A stretch of 64,000 nt of DNA from Subtercola sp. PAMC28395 (lineage in GTDB: Bacteria > Actinomycetota > Actinomycetes > Actinomycetales > Microbacteriaceae): positions 1,612,001 to 1,676,000 of the forward strand of contig NZ_CP076547.1 in assembly GCF_018889995.1 (NCBI RefSeq), given 5' to 3'. The notes below the pieces were generated by a model, which was given only the letters and a program-made list of their open reading frames with translations, was not told where the DNA came from and made no database searches. A program made the position numbers and the translations under genes. Numbering within the stretch: position 1 is the stretch's first letter; each line of letters opens with the position of its first letter. Of the stretch, positions 25,592 through 33,786 are shown one piece after another.

Positions 25592-25665
25592 GATGCCCGG
25601 GGTGCCGGTGGCTGCGCGCGCCCGCAGCGTTGTGCTCCGGCGTTGCGCACCGGCCCCCGGGCATC
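25592..25665. repeat. Long inverted repeat with inner hairpin between DUF6230 and DUF6114
   Basis: GATGCCCGGGGTGCCGGTG (25592-25610) pairs with CACCGGCCCCCGGGCATC (25648-25665) except for one unpaired T. Inside, GCTGCG (25611-25616) pairs with CGCAGC (25623-25628). It fills most of the 133-bp gap inside the operon, so it would be transcribed as a stable structure that could protect or partly terminate the mRNA. Confidence 0.75.
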
Positions 25666-25701
25666 GCATGAACAGTTGATTGAAAGACGAGGAGCTCACC
25701 G

Positions 25702-26256
25702 ATGAGTACAGAGATCGTTCCGAACCGCCGGAGTACACGGGCCGCCGTGGCAGGCGTTATGGCAGGTTCTGCCGTAGCTGTCGGCGCTGGCGTCGCTGTC
25801 GGCGCTGGCAGGGTTGCCGGCGAGACTGCCCAGCCCCGGGCATCCATTGGCCGACGCGCTCGCTTCGCTGCCTGGTATCGGCAGCGCCCGCTCGTCGGTG
25901 GGCTGCTGACGATTCTCGCGGGATTCGAGATGTTCCTGTCGAGCCAGCTCGACCTCGGCAACATGCACATCCAGGTGGGCATCGAGGGGTTGCAGGCGAC
26001 CATTCTGCCGATTCTGATGGTGCTGCTCGGCACGCTGGCCATCGTCATGCCAGCGCACCGCGTGTTCTACGGCATCATCTCGCTCGTCGTGGCTGTGTAC
26101 TCGCTGGTCGGCGTGAACCTCGGCGGGTTCTTCATCGGCATGCTGCTCGGGATGATCGGGGGAGTCATGGTCGTGTCGTGGATGCCCCGGCGACCTGCCC
26201 TCGTCGACATCGCCACAGTCGACGTCGCCACGGTCGACATCGCCACAAAGGAATGA
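25702..26256 (+). CDS. DUF6114 family membrane protein
   Basis: A 184-residue protein after GAGGAG. A cytoplasmic N-terminal stretch (about 55 residues) leads into RQRPLVGGLLTILAGFEMFLS, then three to four membrane helices to about residue 162. A short polar tail with VDIAT/VDVAT repeats closes it. This is the DUF6114 architecture, almost always beside DUF6230. It overlaps the next gene by ATGA. Presumably it anchors or exports its neighbours; that is inference. Confidence 0.87.
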   Translation: MSTEIVPNRRSTRAAVAGVMAGSAVAVGAGVAVGAGRVAGETAQPRASIGRRARFAAWYRQRPLVGGLLTILAGFEMFLSSQLDLGNMHIQVGIEGLQATILPILMVLLGTLAIVMPAHRVFYGIISLVVAVYSLVGVNLGGFFIGMLLGMIGGVMVVSWMPRRPALVDIATVDVATVDIATKE

Positions 26257-27017
26257 GGTTCGCTTCGGGCATTCGCAGTGCTGCTCTGCTTGCCGTCGTC
26301 GCCGTCGGTGCCTTTTCGGGTCTCGGCGCTGCGCCTGCCGGCGTGACGCAGGCGACGCTCGTACCACAGGACACGTGCTTCCTGGGGTTCATCGGGTGTT
26401 CGCCGGCCCCGGCTCCGACGGCTCTGCCGACCCCGACGCCCAGCGCTACGTCTGGACTGCCCGTGCTGCCGCTGCCGACGGCCCTTCCCACGCCACTCGC
26501 GAATCCGCTGCCGCCGGTCGCCCCACAGCTTGCTCCGGTGTTGTCACCAACACCAACACCGTCACCGTCTCCGTCACCCATCCCGGTGCTCGCCCCGGCT
26601 GATCCCGGTGCCATGCCGCTCACGCGGAACCCGGCCAAACTTTCGGGTTCGACGCTGTCGATCTCAGGGCTGAAGGGCCTGGGCGTCGTAACGGTGACCC
26701 TGCCCGATGGCTCCAGCATGCGCGTGATCAAGCTCGAAGCAGACCATGTCTCGATCGATGGATTTGTTCTCGACGCGGCCGGCCCCGATGGCCACGGCGT
26801 GCTGACCCATGCGACGAACATGACGGCAGATGGCTCGGTCGTGGTCTATCTCGATTCGATCGCCGGGCTGCTCGGCAGTGGTGCTTCAGCGGTGTTCGAC
26901 GCAGTGACCCCTCCCACAGCATCCGATCTGGGCGGCCTCACGGCGCTGACGCTCGACCTCTACGGGCTCTCTGCCGATGTCGACACTCTCACGGGGTCGC
27001 ACGAAGAACTGCACTGA
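26253..27017 (+). CDS. Secreted Pro-rich protein, third gene of the DUF6230/DUF6114 operon
   Basis: 254 residues from ATG 26253, overlapping the DUF6114 stop as ATGA. The N terminus is a signal peptide (MRFASGIRSAALLAVVAVGA, then a GLGAAPA cleavage region). TCFLGFIGC follows with two cysteines. A long Pro/Thr/Ser linker covers about 50-115, and a C-terminal beta-rich domain runs from about 125 (GSTLSISGLKGLGVVTVTLPDGS) to the end. That domain resembles the DUF6230 style of short Gly/Asp-rich strands. The frame stays open far upstream in the shadow of DUF6114; that part is not counted. I do not recognise the family. Confidence 0.78.
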   Translation: MRFASGIRSAALLAVVAVGAFSGLGAAPAGVTQATLVPQDTCFLGFIGCSPAPAPTALPTPTPSATSGLPVLPLPTALPTPLANPLPPVAPQLAPVLSPTPTPSPSPSPIPVLAPADPGAMPLTRNPAKLSGSTLSISGLKGLGVVTVTLPDGSSMRVIKLEADHVSIDGFVLDAAGPDGHGVLTHATNMTADGSVVVYLDSIAGLLGSGASAVFDAVTPPTASDLGGLTALTLDLYGLSADVDTLTGSHEELH

Positions 27018-27049
27018 TGATTCAGCGCCGAGGGTTCAGCGCCGAGTTG

Positions 27050-27475
27050 TCAGCTTCGTGGCGTGAGTTTCACCACGGGGATCGTGCGGCCGCCTGCCTT
27101 TGCCTCGTACTCGGCGAATCCGGGGGAGCGAGAGGTGAACTGGGCCCAGGCGCTGTCGCGTTCGTCGGCGCCGAGCACGGAGGCGACGACCTCGACGGTC
27201 GCCGTGCCGTTCTCTGCCGGCGTTTCGACTGTGGTCTCGGGGTGCGCGAGCAGGTTGGCGAACCAGGCAGGGTTCTCGGGTGCACCACCCTTCGACGCGG
27301 CGATGAACCACGAGCCGTCGGGCTGGGCGATTCCCATCAGGGGGTGAACCCGTTCGGTGCCGGATTTGGCCCCGATGGAGTGCACGAGGATCAGGTTCGA
27401 CCCGAAACCTGCAGTCTGCACGTTGCCGTTGTTGGCGCGGAATTCCTCGATGATCTGTTCGTTGAAGTCGGTCAT
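27050..27475 (-). CDS. Nitroreductase/quinone reductase family (Ddn-like, F420 type)
   Basis: A 141-residue split-barrel protein from ATG 27475 (MTDFNEQIIEEFRANNGNV). Family marks are ILVHSIGAKSGTERVHPLMG, FIAASKGGAPENPAWFANLLAHP and a closing GRTIPVVKL. Homologues such as mycobacterial Ddn reduce quinones or nitro compounds with deazaflavin F420H2. No F420 biosynthesis genes are in the window. An ATG 14 codons upstream is possible, but the added residues do not look conserved. Divergent from the LLM gene at 27538. Confidence 0.87.
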   Translation of the reverse strand: MTDFNEQIIEEFRANNGNVQTAGFGSNLILVHSIGAKSGTERVHPLMGIAQPDGSWFIAASKGGAPENPAWFANLLAHPETTVETPAENGTATVEVVASVLGADERDSAWAQFTSRSPGFAEYEAKAGGRTIPVVKLTPRS

Positions 27476-27537
27476 GGTTTCAGCGTATGACGTTGGTGCA
27501 CGCTGGGCCACTGTCATCGGCGATAGTGTGATGGACC

Positions 27538-28563
27538 ATGAGCGAGATCAGCGGGCGGCCCCTTTCGAAGCTCGGGTTCCTGACCATCGGCACGTTCGAC
27601 GAGAGCGACCCCTTCACCGGGCACGAGAACACTCTGCAGCTCATCGAATTCGGCGAGCAGCTGGGTTTCGACAGCGCGTGGCTTCGCAACAGGCACCTGC
27701 AGTACGGCATCTCCTCGCCGGTCGCGGTGCTCGCTGCGGCAAGCCAACGCACCAACTACATCGAACTCGGCACCGCTGTTACTCCGCTCGGTTTCGAGAA
27801 CCCGTTCCGGCTGGCCGAAGACCTCGCAACGGTCGATGTGCTCTCGCACGGCAGGCTGAACCCCGGCATCAGCACGGGAACGCCCACACATTTCGACGAC
27901 GTCAAAGGGGCCCTCTATCCGGATTCGTCAGACTCCGAGAACTTCGGCTACGAGCGCGCCACCCGGTTGCTCGCGGCACTACGGGGTGACACGGTGAGCA
28001 CCTTCGAGGGAACGGAGGGGATCGAGGCGTATTCGCCGATCATCCAGCCGCACTCGCCGGGCCTGATCGACCGGGTCTGGTACGGAGCGGGCAGTCTCGC
28101 GTCGGCCGCGTGGGCCGGAGACCAGGGGCTCAGCCTCTTGAGCAGCAGCGTGGTGCGGGCCGAAGATGACGACGACTTCGCCCGCATCCAGCGTGCCCAG
28201 ATCGACCTGTTCCGCGCCAAGCACCCGCTCGGTGCTTCAGCACGCGCATCGCAGGGGCTCGTCGTGATCCCCACCGACAGTGCGACGAGCGAGCAGTCGG
28301 CGAAGTACCACGCCTACGCAGAGAGCCGGTTTGCGCGAACACTGATTCCGCAGGGTCCGGCGCGGATGCTGTTCGCGCCCGACCTGGTCGGACCCTCGGC
28401 AGCGATCGCAGAGACGCTTCAGGCGCACGCGGGGTACCAGGCTGTCGACGAGGTGGTGTTCGCGTTGCCGTTCACCTTCGGGCAGTCGGATTACCTGCAG
28501 ATTCTCACCGACATCGCCGGCACGCTCGGCCCGCTGCTGGGCTGGTCGCCACAGAGCCGATAG
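27538..28563 (+). CDS. LLM-class flavin-dependent oxidoreductase (luciferase-like)
   Basis: A 341-residue luciferase-like TIM barrel. SKLGFLTIGTF begins the first strand, followed by GFDSAWLRNRH, ELGTAVTPLGFENPFRLAEDLATVD in two parts and SHGRLNPGISTG. VWYGAGS is typical of the FMN/F420 site of the smaller LLM proteins. It belongs to a different subgroup from the NtaA-type genes at 14809 and 30490. Its stop codon falls inside a 14-bp tandem repeat. Substrate and cofactor (FMN or F420) not assigned. Confidence 0.86.
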   Translation: MSEISGRPLSKLGFLTIGTFDESDPFTGHENTLQLIEFGEQLGFDSAWLRNRHLQYGISSPVAVLAAASQRTNYIELGTAVTPLGFENPFRLAEDLATVDVLSHGRLNPGISTGTPTHFDDVKGALYPDSSDSENFGYERATRLLAALRGDTVSTFEGTEGIEAYSPIIQPHSPGLIDRVWYGAGSLASAAWAGDQGLSLLSSSVVRAEDDDDFARIQRAQIDLFRAKHPLGASARASQGLVVIPTDSATSEQSAKYHAYAESRFARTLIPQGPARMLFAPDLVGPSAAIAETLQAHAGYQAVDEVVFALPFTFGQSDYLQILTDIAGTLGPLLGWSPQSR

Positions 28564-28593
28564 CACGGAGCCGATAGCACAGAGCCGATAGGT
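28552..28593. repeat. 14-bp tandem repeat x3 spanning a stop codon
   Basis: CAGAGCCGATAGCA (28552-28565), CGGAGCCGATAGCA (28566-28579) and CAGAGCCGATAGGT (28580-28593). The TAG stop of the LLM gene is in the first copy. Because 14 is not a multiple of three, copies place TAG in different frames. Confidence 0.85.
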
Positions 28594-28658
28594 GGGCTCG
28601 CCCTGACGGTTCACGTGACACGCTGGACCGTTGCCAGCCAGGGCTTTACGCTGTTGCC

Positions 28659-29291
28659 GTGGGAAAAGCGAGACTCGAGGCCTTCAGTGACGGCGTCATG
28701 GCGGTCGCAATCACGCTGCTTGTGCTCGATCTGCACACCAGCGCAACCACTGGTGTTCCGCTCGGCCAGCAGCTGGTCGACGAATGGCCGTCGTTCCTCG
28801 CCTACGTTCTGAGTTTCTTCGTGATCGGCACGATCTGGGTCAACCACCACATGATGTTCCGCCGGGTGGTCGTGGTCGATCGACTCATCATGCTCTACAA
28901 CCTGCTGTTGTTGCTCTTCATCAGCACGATTCCCTTCACCACCTCGACGCTCGCCGAGTTCATCCAGGACGGCGGCCCGGATGCCCGGGTTGCCGTGATT
29001 CTGTACGGTTCCGTTTCGTTCGCCATGAGCGTGTGCTTCACCCTGCTGTTGCAGCGCATCCTCAGCAGGAATCTGATCAGGCAGCACATCGACAAACGCA
29101 GGCAACGGGATGCCCTGCGGCGCTTCGGCGTGGGGCTGGTGCTCTATCCGGTGGCCACGGTCATCGGGCTGTTCTCGCCGATTGTCATGATGGTGGGGCT
29201 CATCGTGCTCGCTCTGTACTACCTGGTGGGCAGTTCGGGGGTCATCCCCGAGGAGTGGTTCGAGGCAGAATCGTCGCCGTCAGGCGAGTGA
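28659..29291 (+). CDS. TMEM175-like (DUF1211) potassium-channel family protein
   Basis: A 210-residue membrane protein starting at GTG 28659. The first helix carries RLEAFSDGVMAVAITLLVL, including the (R)xxxFSD signature of TMEM175. WVNHHMMFRRVV and LLLLFISTIPFTT follow in the third and fourth helices. Six helices are predicted. Bacterial TMEM175 proteins are tetrameric potassium-permeable channels. The last 50 bp overlap the 3' end of the convergent flavoprotein gene, so both C termini share DNA. The first helix motif is intact, so it is probably functional. Confidence 0.87.
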   Translation: MGKARLEAFSDGVMAVAITLLVLDLHTSATTGVPLGQQLVDEWPSFLAYVLSFFVIGTIWVNHHMMFRRVVVVDRLIMLYNLLLLLFISTIPFTTSTLAEFIQDGGPDARVAVILYGSVSFAMSVCFTLLLQRILSRNLIRQHIDKRRQRDALRRFGVGLVLYPVATVIGLFSPIVMMVGLIVLALYYLVGSSGVIPEEWFEAESSPSGE

Positions 29292-30387
29292 CAGCCTCCC
29301 GGCCGGCGCGGTTTGCTCCCACGGTCGATGCTGACGGGCCGTAGCCGATCAGGTGCACGCGCGGTTCGGAGGCGACTGCCGTGCCATCCATTTCGATGCC
29401 ACCGCTGTGGTTGCGGAGTTTCAGCGGCGCCAGGTGATCAAGGGCCGGGCGGAACCCGGTTGCCCAGAGTATGACGTCGACCGGTAGAAATGTGCCGTCG
29501 GCCATCTGCACACCGCTTGGTTCCATCCGCGTGAACATCGGGTGCCGGTCGAGCACTCCGCGCTCTGCCGCGGCGCGGAGTGACGGCGTCCAGATGAGCC
29601 CCGTGACCGACACCACGCTCTGCGGCGGGAGCCCCTCACGCACCCGCTGCTCGACCAGGGCGACGGCGTCGTGGCCGGCCCGTGAATCGAACAGCGCGCC
29701 GCGCCAGACCGGTTCGCGCCGGGTGAACCAGCTTGTCGTCGCGACGTGTGAGATCTCGTCGAGCAATTGAACGGCAGAGATTCCACCACCGACCACGGCA
29801 ACGTGGAGGCCGGCGAATTCCTCTGCGGCGACGTACTGGGCCACATGCAACTGGCGACCCGTGAAGTCGAAACGACCGGGGTAGCTCGGCCAGAAGGGCT
29901 TTGTCCAGGTACCGGTCGCGTTGATGATGCCTGCCGCCGACCAGGTCTCTCCCGGGGTTCCCTCGGAATCAGCACCGCGCGTCTCGACCAGCAGCCGGCC
30001 GCCCGGGTCTGCGTCGGCCCGTCGAACCGACGTCACAGTGACGGGCCGGATGATCGGCAGCTGCTGCGCGCGTTCGTACTCGGCGAAGTACCGGGGCAAC
30101 ACCTCTGCAGCTGGCTCCTGGGGGGCGAAGGGAGGTTTCTGCATGCCAGGCAGGTCGTAGATGCCGTTGACCGTCGCCATCCGGAGGGACTGCCAGCGAT
30201 GTCGCCAAGCTCCACCGGCAGCGTCTTCGGAGTCGAGAATGACGAAGTCAGAGGAGTCGAACCCACGCCGTCTCAGATGGTAACCGGCCGAGAGTCCGGC
30301 CTGCCCGGCACCGATGACGACGACGTCGACGTCTCTCGGCTCTGCCGACCGGGTCTCTGCTGACCGGGTCTCTGCGGGTGGGGTCAC
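29242..30387 (-). CDS. FAD/NAD(P)-dependent flavin monooxygenase (CzcO/YUCCA-like)
   Basis: A 381-residue protein. The FAD-binding Rossmann motif GAGQAGLSAGYHL is near residue 26. A second dinucleotide motif for NADPH, VVGGGISAVQLL, lies in the middle, with an ATGFRP motif in the C-terminal third. A flavin-monooxygenase-like FxGxxxH segment appears as FTGRQLHVAQY. It likely oxygenates a small organic or ferries electrons. The N terminus has a short ETRSAETRSAE repeat. It is convergent with, and overlaps by 50 bp, the TMEM175-like gene. Confidence 0.87.
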   Translation of the reverse strand: MTPPAETRSAETRSAEPRDVDVVVIGAGQAGLSAGYHLRRRGFDSSDFVILDSEDAAGGAWRHRWQSLRMATVNGIYDLPGMQKPPFAPQEPAAEVLPRYFAEYERAQQLPIIRPVTVTSVRRADADPGGRLLVETRGADSEGTPGETWSAAGIINATGTWTKPFWPSYPGRFDFTGRQLHVAQYVAAEEFAGLHVAVVGGGISAVQLLDEISHVATTSWFTRREPVWRGALFDSRAGHDAVALVEQRVREGLPPQSVVSVTGLIWTPSLRAAAERGVLDRHPMFTRMEPSGVQMADGTFLPVDVILWATGFRPALDHLAPLKLRNHSGGIEMDGTAVASEPRVHLIGYGPSASTVGANRAGREAVTRLTATILPRTTPRG

Positions 30388-30489
30388 TCCACCAATCTAC
30401 GCAGGAACCGTTCGCCGAAACGCCGCTGAAATACTCGGAGCGTACGTTGTACCAAACAGTTCACTTTCTTCACCAAGAGGGGTTCAGCC

Positions 30490-31881
30490 ATGACAGACAA
30501 GACGATCATGCTCGGCATGTTCCAGGCTATGGGCCTCGGTGGCGCCTGGCGCCTGCCCGGCAACACCTCGACGGAGTTTCTCGACCTCGACCACTGGATC
30601 ACCATGGCGAAGCGTCTCGACGAGGCCGGAGTCGACTTCCTCTTCTTCGCGGACGACTACGCGTACCCGATCATGAATGGCCAGGTCATCGACGTCGCCA
30701 TCAAGGAGGCGCTTCTGTTTCCGAAGGCCGACCCGGTGACCCTGCTCTCAGCTCTCGCTGCTGTGACCACGAAACTGGGGCTCGTCGTCACCTCCTCGAC
30801 GACGATCGAGAAGCCACAGGCTCTCGCCAAGAGATTCGCCACCCTCGACCACCTCTCCAAGGGCCGCATCGGCTGGAATGTCGTTACCGGAGCCGGCCAG
30901 AACTCCTCGGCCAAGCTCTTCGGCGAGAAGATGATCCCGCATGACGAGCGGTATGCGCTCGCTGAAGATCACCTCCAGCTCGCGCTGAAGCTGTGGCAGG
31001 GCTCCTGGGAAGACGGCGCACTCAAGGTCGACAAAGAGAACAACATGTACGCTGACCCGTCGATGGTGCACGAGATCGAACACGACGGCCCGTACTTCCA
31101 GGCTCACGGTCTGCTCACGGTGCCGCCATCTCCGCAGCGAACCCCCGTGCTCTTCCAGGCCGGCACCTCGGCGAAGGGCAGGGATCTCGCGTCACGCTAC
31201 GCGGAGGCGGTCTTCCTTGCTGCCGAACCCGAGATGATGGCCGAACAGATCGCCGACCTGCGCGCGAGGGCCGTCTCGCACGGCCGCGCTCCCGATGCGA
31301 TCAAGTTTTTGATTGCAGGCACCTTCATCACCGCCGAAACCGAAGAAGAAGCACTCGCGCTCCGGGAACGGATGATCGGATTCAACACCCTCGAGGGGGC
31401 CGCCGCCGCCTATGCGTTCTTCACCGGTCTCGACCTGCTGTCGATGGAGCTCGACAAGCCCCTCTCCACGGTGAAGACCGAGCAGGGCCGCACGAACGTC
31501 GAGCGGTTCGCCGGGGAGAACGGCAAGCCCGCACCGACCGTGCGGGAGATCCTCGAGGAGTTCCGCCGCAACGGCGTGATGGGCCAGCCCTTCATCGGCA
31601 CTCCCGGCCGGGTCGTCGACCAGGCGGAGGCCGTGATCGCTCAGACCGGTGCCGACGGCTTCCTGGTGCAGCCGGGGCCTGACGGAACCTACGACGACTT
31701 CATCGACATGCTGATGCCGGTGATGCGGGAGCGCGGGCTCATCAATTCAGACCACGCGGCCTCTGACCAGAGGGGAACGACACTGCGGGAACGGATCTTC
31801 GGTGTCGGGCAGAAGAGACTGCCTCACGATCATCCGGGTGCCCAGTACCTGGCCGGGGTTCCCGCGATCGCGGGCCAGTAG
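30490..31881 (+). CDS. LLM-class FMN monooxygenase, NtaA/DmoA group
   Basis: A 463-residue enzyme after AGAGG at 30476. FQAMGLGGAWR replaces the usual N-terminal segment. The core motifs FLFFADDYAYP, TLDHLSKGRIGWNVVTG, SPQRTPVLFQAGTSAKGRDLA and GTPGRVVDQAE are all present. It is the second NtaA-type gene in the window; its N-terminal substrate region differs, so a different substrate is likely. Members act on dimethyl sulfide, sulfones, nitrilotriacetate and similar. No reductase partner is adjacent. Monocistronic, divergent from the flavoprotein gene. Confidence 0.88.
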   Translation: MTDKTIMLGMFQAMGLGGAWRLPGNTSTEFLDLDHWITMAKRLDEAGVDFLFFADDYAYPIMNGQVIDVAIKEALLFPKADPVTLLSALAAVTTKLGLVVTSSTTIEKPQALAKRFATLDHLSKGRIGWNVVTGAGQNSSAKLFGEKMIPHDERYALAEDHLQLALKLWQGSWEDGALKVDKENNMYADPSMVHEIEHDGPYFQAHGLLTVPPSPQRTPVLFQAGTSAKGRDLASRYAEAVFLAAEPEMMAEQIADLRARAVSHGRAPDAIKFLIAGTFITAETEEEALALRERMIGFNTLEGAAAAYAFFTGLDLLSMELDKPLSTVKTEQGRTNVERFAGENGKPAPTVREILEEFRRNGVMGQPFIGTPGRVVDQAEAVIAQTGADGFLVQPGPDGTYDDFIDMLMPVMRERGLINSDHAASDQRGTTLRERIFGVGQKRLPHDHPGAQYLAGVPAIAGQ

Positions 31882-31931
31882 GCTACGCCCGGGTCACCAA
31901 GCTCCCGGCCGCCCAGCCCAGCAAACCGGGC

Positions 31932-32768
31932 TCAGGTCGCCGAGATCACGCCGGTCACGATGAGGGCTGACACGACAATGGCGAGGGCGATGCGGTACCA
32001 GATGAAGACCGTGATCGGGTGCTTGGCGACGAGGCGCAGCAACCACGCGATGGCGACGTAGGCGACGAGGAAGCTGACGATCGTCGCCACGATTGTGGGT
32101 ATCCAGCCGACCGAGGCGCTCACATCACTGGCACTGGTCGCCGCTTCGTAGGCGCCTGCGGCCGTGAGTGCGGGGATGGAGAGGAAGAACGAGATCCGGG
32201 TGGCGGCAACCCGGTTGAAGCCCTGGAAGAGGCCCGCGCTGATGGTCGCGCCTGAGCGGGAGACCCCGGGAATCAGGGCGATGCACTGCATGAGACCGAT
32301 GATGAGCGCCGACTTCACGGTGAGCGACTTCTCATCCTTCAGCTGCTTGCCGACTCGCTCGGCCACGTACATCACGATGCTCCAGAGCACCAGCGCTGCG
32401 ACGACGACCCAGAGGTTGCGGAGCCCGCCGGCGATGAATCCCTTGGCGGCGAAACCGATGATGCCGATGGGGATCGAGCCGATGATGATGTACCAGGCGA
32501 AGCGGTAGTCGTGGTCTGCGCGGGCTTCGGCGTTGAAGAGCCCGCGAATCCACGCCAGGAACAGCCGCGCGATGTCTTTGCGAAAGTAGACGAAGACGGC
32601 GACGATCGCGCCGACCTGGATGATCGCCGTGAAGGCCGTCACTCCGGCGTCGTCGATCTGCAGTCCGAAGAGCTTCTCGAAGATCGTGAGGTGCCCTGTG
32701 CTCGAGATCGGCAGGAACTCAGTGATTCCTTCGACGATTCCGAGGATGATCGCCTGGATGATGTTCAT
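31932..32768 (-). CDS. uppP: Undecaprenyl-diphosphatase
   Basis: A 278-residue integral membrane enzyme that recycles undecaprenyl pyrophosphate to the lipid carrier for peptidoglycan synthesis. It has the two BacA/UppP signatures, EGITEFLPISSTGH in the first re-entrant loop and PGVSRSGATIS in the second, with about eight membrane helices. ATG 32768 begins the conserved MNIIQAIILG; an upstream in-frame ATG would add ten unconserved residues. It can confer bacitracin tolerance when abundant. Monocistronic. Confidence 0.95.
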   Translation of the reverse strand: MNIIQAIILGIVEGITEFLPISSTGHLTIFEKLFGLQIDDAGVTAFTAIIQVGAIVAVFVYFRKDIARLFLAWIRGLFNAEARADHDYRFAWYIIIGSIPIGIIGFAAKGFIAGGLRNLWVVVAALVLWSIVMYVAERVGKQLKDEKSLTVKSALIIGLMQCIALIPGVSRSGATISAGLFQGFNRVAATRISFFLSIPALTAAGAYEAATSASDVSASVGWIPTIVATIVSFLVAYVAIAWLLRLVAKHPITVFIWYRIALAIVVSALIVTGVISAT

Positions 32769-32905
32769 GAGGTGTGGTGTCCGTTTCGCTCGAGGCACTG
32801 CGACCGCGGAGTTTGCTCACGGCACACACAGGCGCGCGCTCAACGCTACCGGCCGGTGCTCCCCGGGCGAATCAGTCGCGCGGACCATCCCCGTCGTACA
32901 CCTTC

Positions 32906-32965
32906 AGGATGACGCGCCTCAGGATGACGCGCCTCAGGATGACGCGCCTCGGGATGACGCGCCCC
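32906..32965. repeat. 15-bp tandem repeat x4 between uppP and a TetR gene
   Basis: Three exact copies of AGGATGACGCGCCTC from 32906, then GGGATGACGCGCCCC (32951-32965) and a partial fifth. The array lies in a 237-bp gap. It can be read as an Asp/Ala/Pro repeat on the plus strand, but no real gene is supported there. Confidence 0.85.
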
Positions 32966-33005
32966 GGGATTGCGTGAAATCGGGGCGAAGTCGGCCGCCC
33001 GTGGA

Positions 33006-33662
33006 TTATTCGGTTTCAGGAGCGTCGAGCGAGTCGGCGGCCGCGACAGCTCGCACGAGGTCGAGCTTGTTGGGAAAGGCGCACTCCATCAGTTCCCTGA
33101 CGTCGGCGTCGGTCTCGAACTCCTCCGTCATGCGCAGCCCGATCATCGTGTTGATCAGCATGCCCTGTGCCAGGAAGTTCTGCACCTCCGGAACGCTGAA
33201 TCCCGCTTCGTCGCGCAGGTAGCGGTAGACCTCCATGAAGCCGCGGCGCCCTGCCATGCCGATGACGGGTTCGCGACCCAGAATGAAGCCGTGCATCAGC
33301 GACAGCAGGGTGCCGTGCTCCGAGAGCTGGTTCACATAGGCAAGGCCCAGGCGGTTGTCGAGAGGAATGGGGGAGTCGGTGTCGGCGACGGCCTCCCTGA
33401 AGGCGTTCATGAGCAACGTGAGTGCGCGCTGGATGACCTCGAGGAACAGCTGTTCCTTCGTGCCGAAGGTGCGCACGACGTACGGTTGGCTCACGCCGGC
33501 CGCTGCGGCGACCTGCGCCGTGCTCGAGCCGTAGTAGCCGTACTTGCCGAACGTCTCTGTGGCTGCTCGGAGGATCTGCTCCCGGCGCTCGCCGGCCTTC
33601 ATGCGCGTCGCGCCGGGAGAACCTGCTTGCGGCACTTCGTTGTGCTGAGCAGAAATCGTCAT
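33006..33662 (-). CDS. TetR family regulator of the adjacent MFS exporter
   Basis: A 218-residue protein. The HTH (about 22-70) contains REQILRAATETFGKYGY and TAQVAAAAGVSQPYVVRTFGTKEQLF in two parts. The C-terminal helical domain matches the AcrR-type regulators of drug exporters. It is divergent from a DHA2 exporter. The shared 124-bp region holds two copies of a 16-bp palindrome, so autoregulation plus repression of the exporter is strongly suggested. The leader is short and the ribosome-binding site weak. Confidence 0.92.
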   Translation of the reverse strand: MTISAQHNEVPQAGSPGATRMKAGERREQILRAATETFGKYGYYGSSTAQVAAAAGVSQPYVVRTFGTKEQLFLEVIQRALTLLMNAFREAVADTDSPIPLDNRLGLAYVNQLSEHGTLLSLMHGFILGREPVIGMAGRRGFMEVYRYLRDEAGFSVPEVQNFLAQGMLINTMIGLRMTEEFETDADVRELMECAFPNKLDLVRAVAAADSLDAPETE

Positions 33663-33663
33663 G

Positions 33664-33712
33664 TTGACATGGTATCAGTTGATAACTAAAGTCTAAGTTA
33701 TCGCGCGATAAC
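33664..33712. promoter_or_regulatory. Overlapping promoters with two TetR operators
   Basis: Operator 1 is GGTATCAGTTGATAAC (33671-33686) and operator 2 is GTTATCGCGCGATAAC (33697-33712, perfect). Shared half-sites are GKTATC and GATAAC. Operator 1 exactly fills most of the 17-bp spacer of a near-consensus promoter, TTGACA (33664) and TAAAGT (33687), reading to the exporter. Operator 2 occupies the spacer of a weaker leftward promoter with -10 TAGACT (33690-33695 on the minus strand). Confidence 0.75.
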
Positions 33713-33786
33713 CTAACGTTCCTTCCCGCTCTCCTTCCTGCTCTGCTCCCCGTTTTTCTCCGTCTTCCCGATGAATCGAGACGATC

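Noticed and set aside
25680..26252. Long frame upstream of the secreted Pro-rich gene
   Set aside because: Runs through DUF6114 in another frame; the real start at 26253 has a signal peptide and ATGA coupling.
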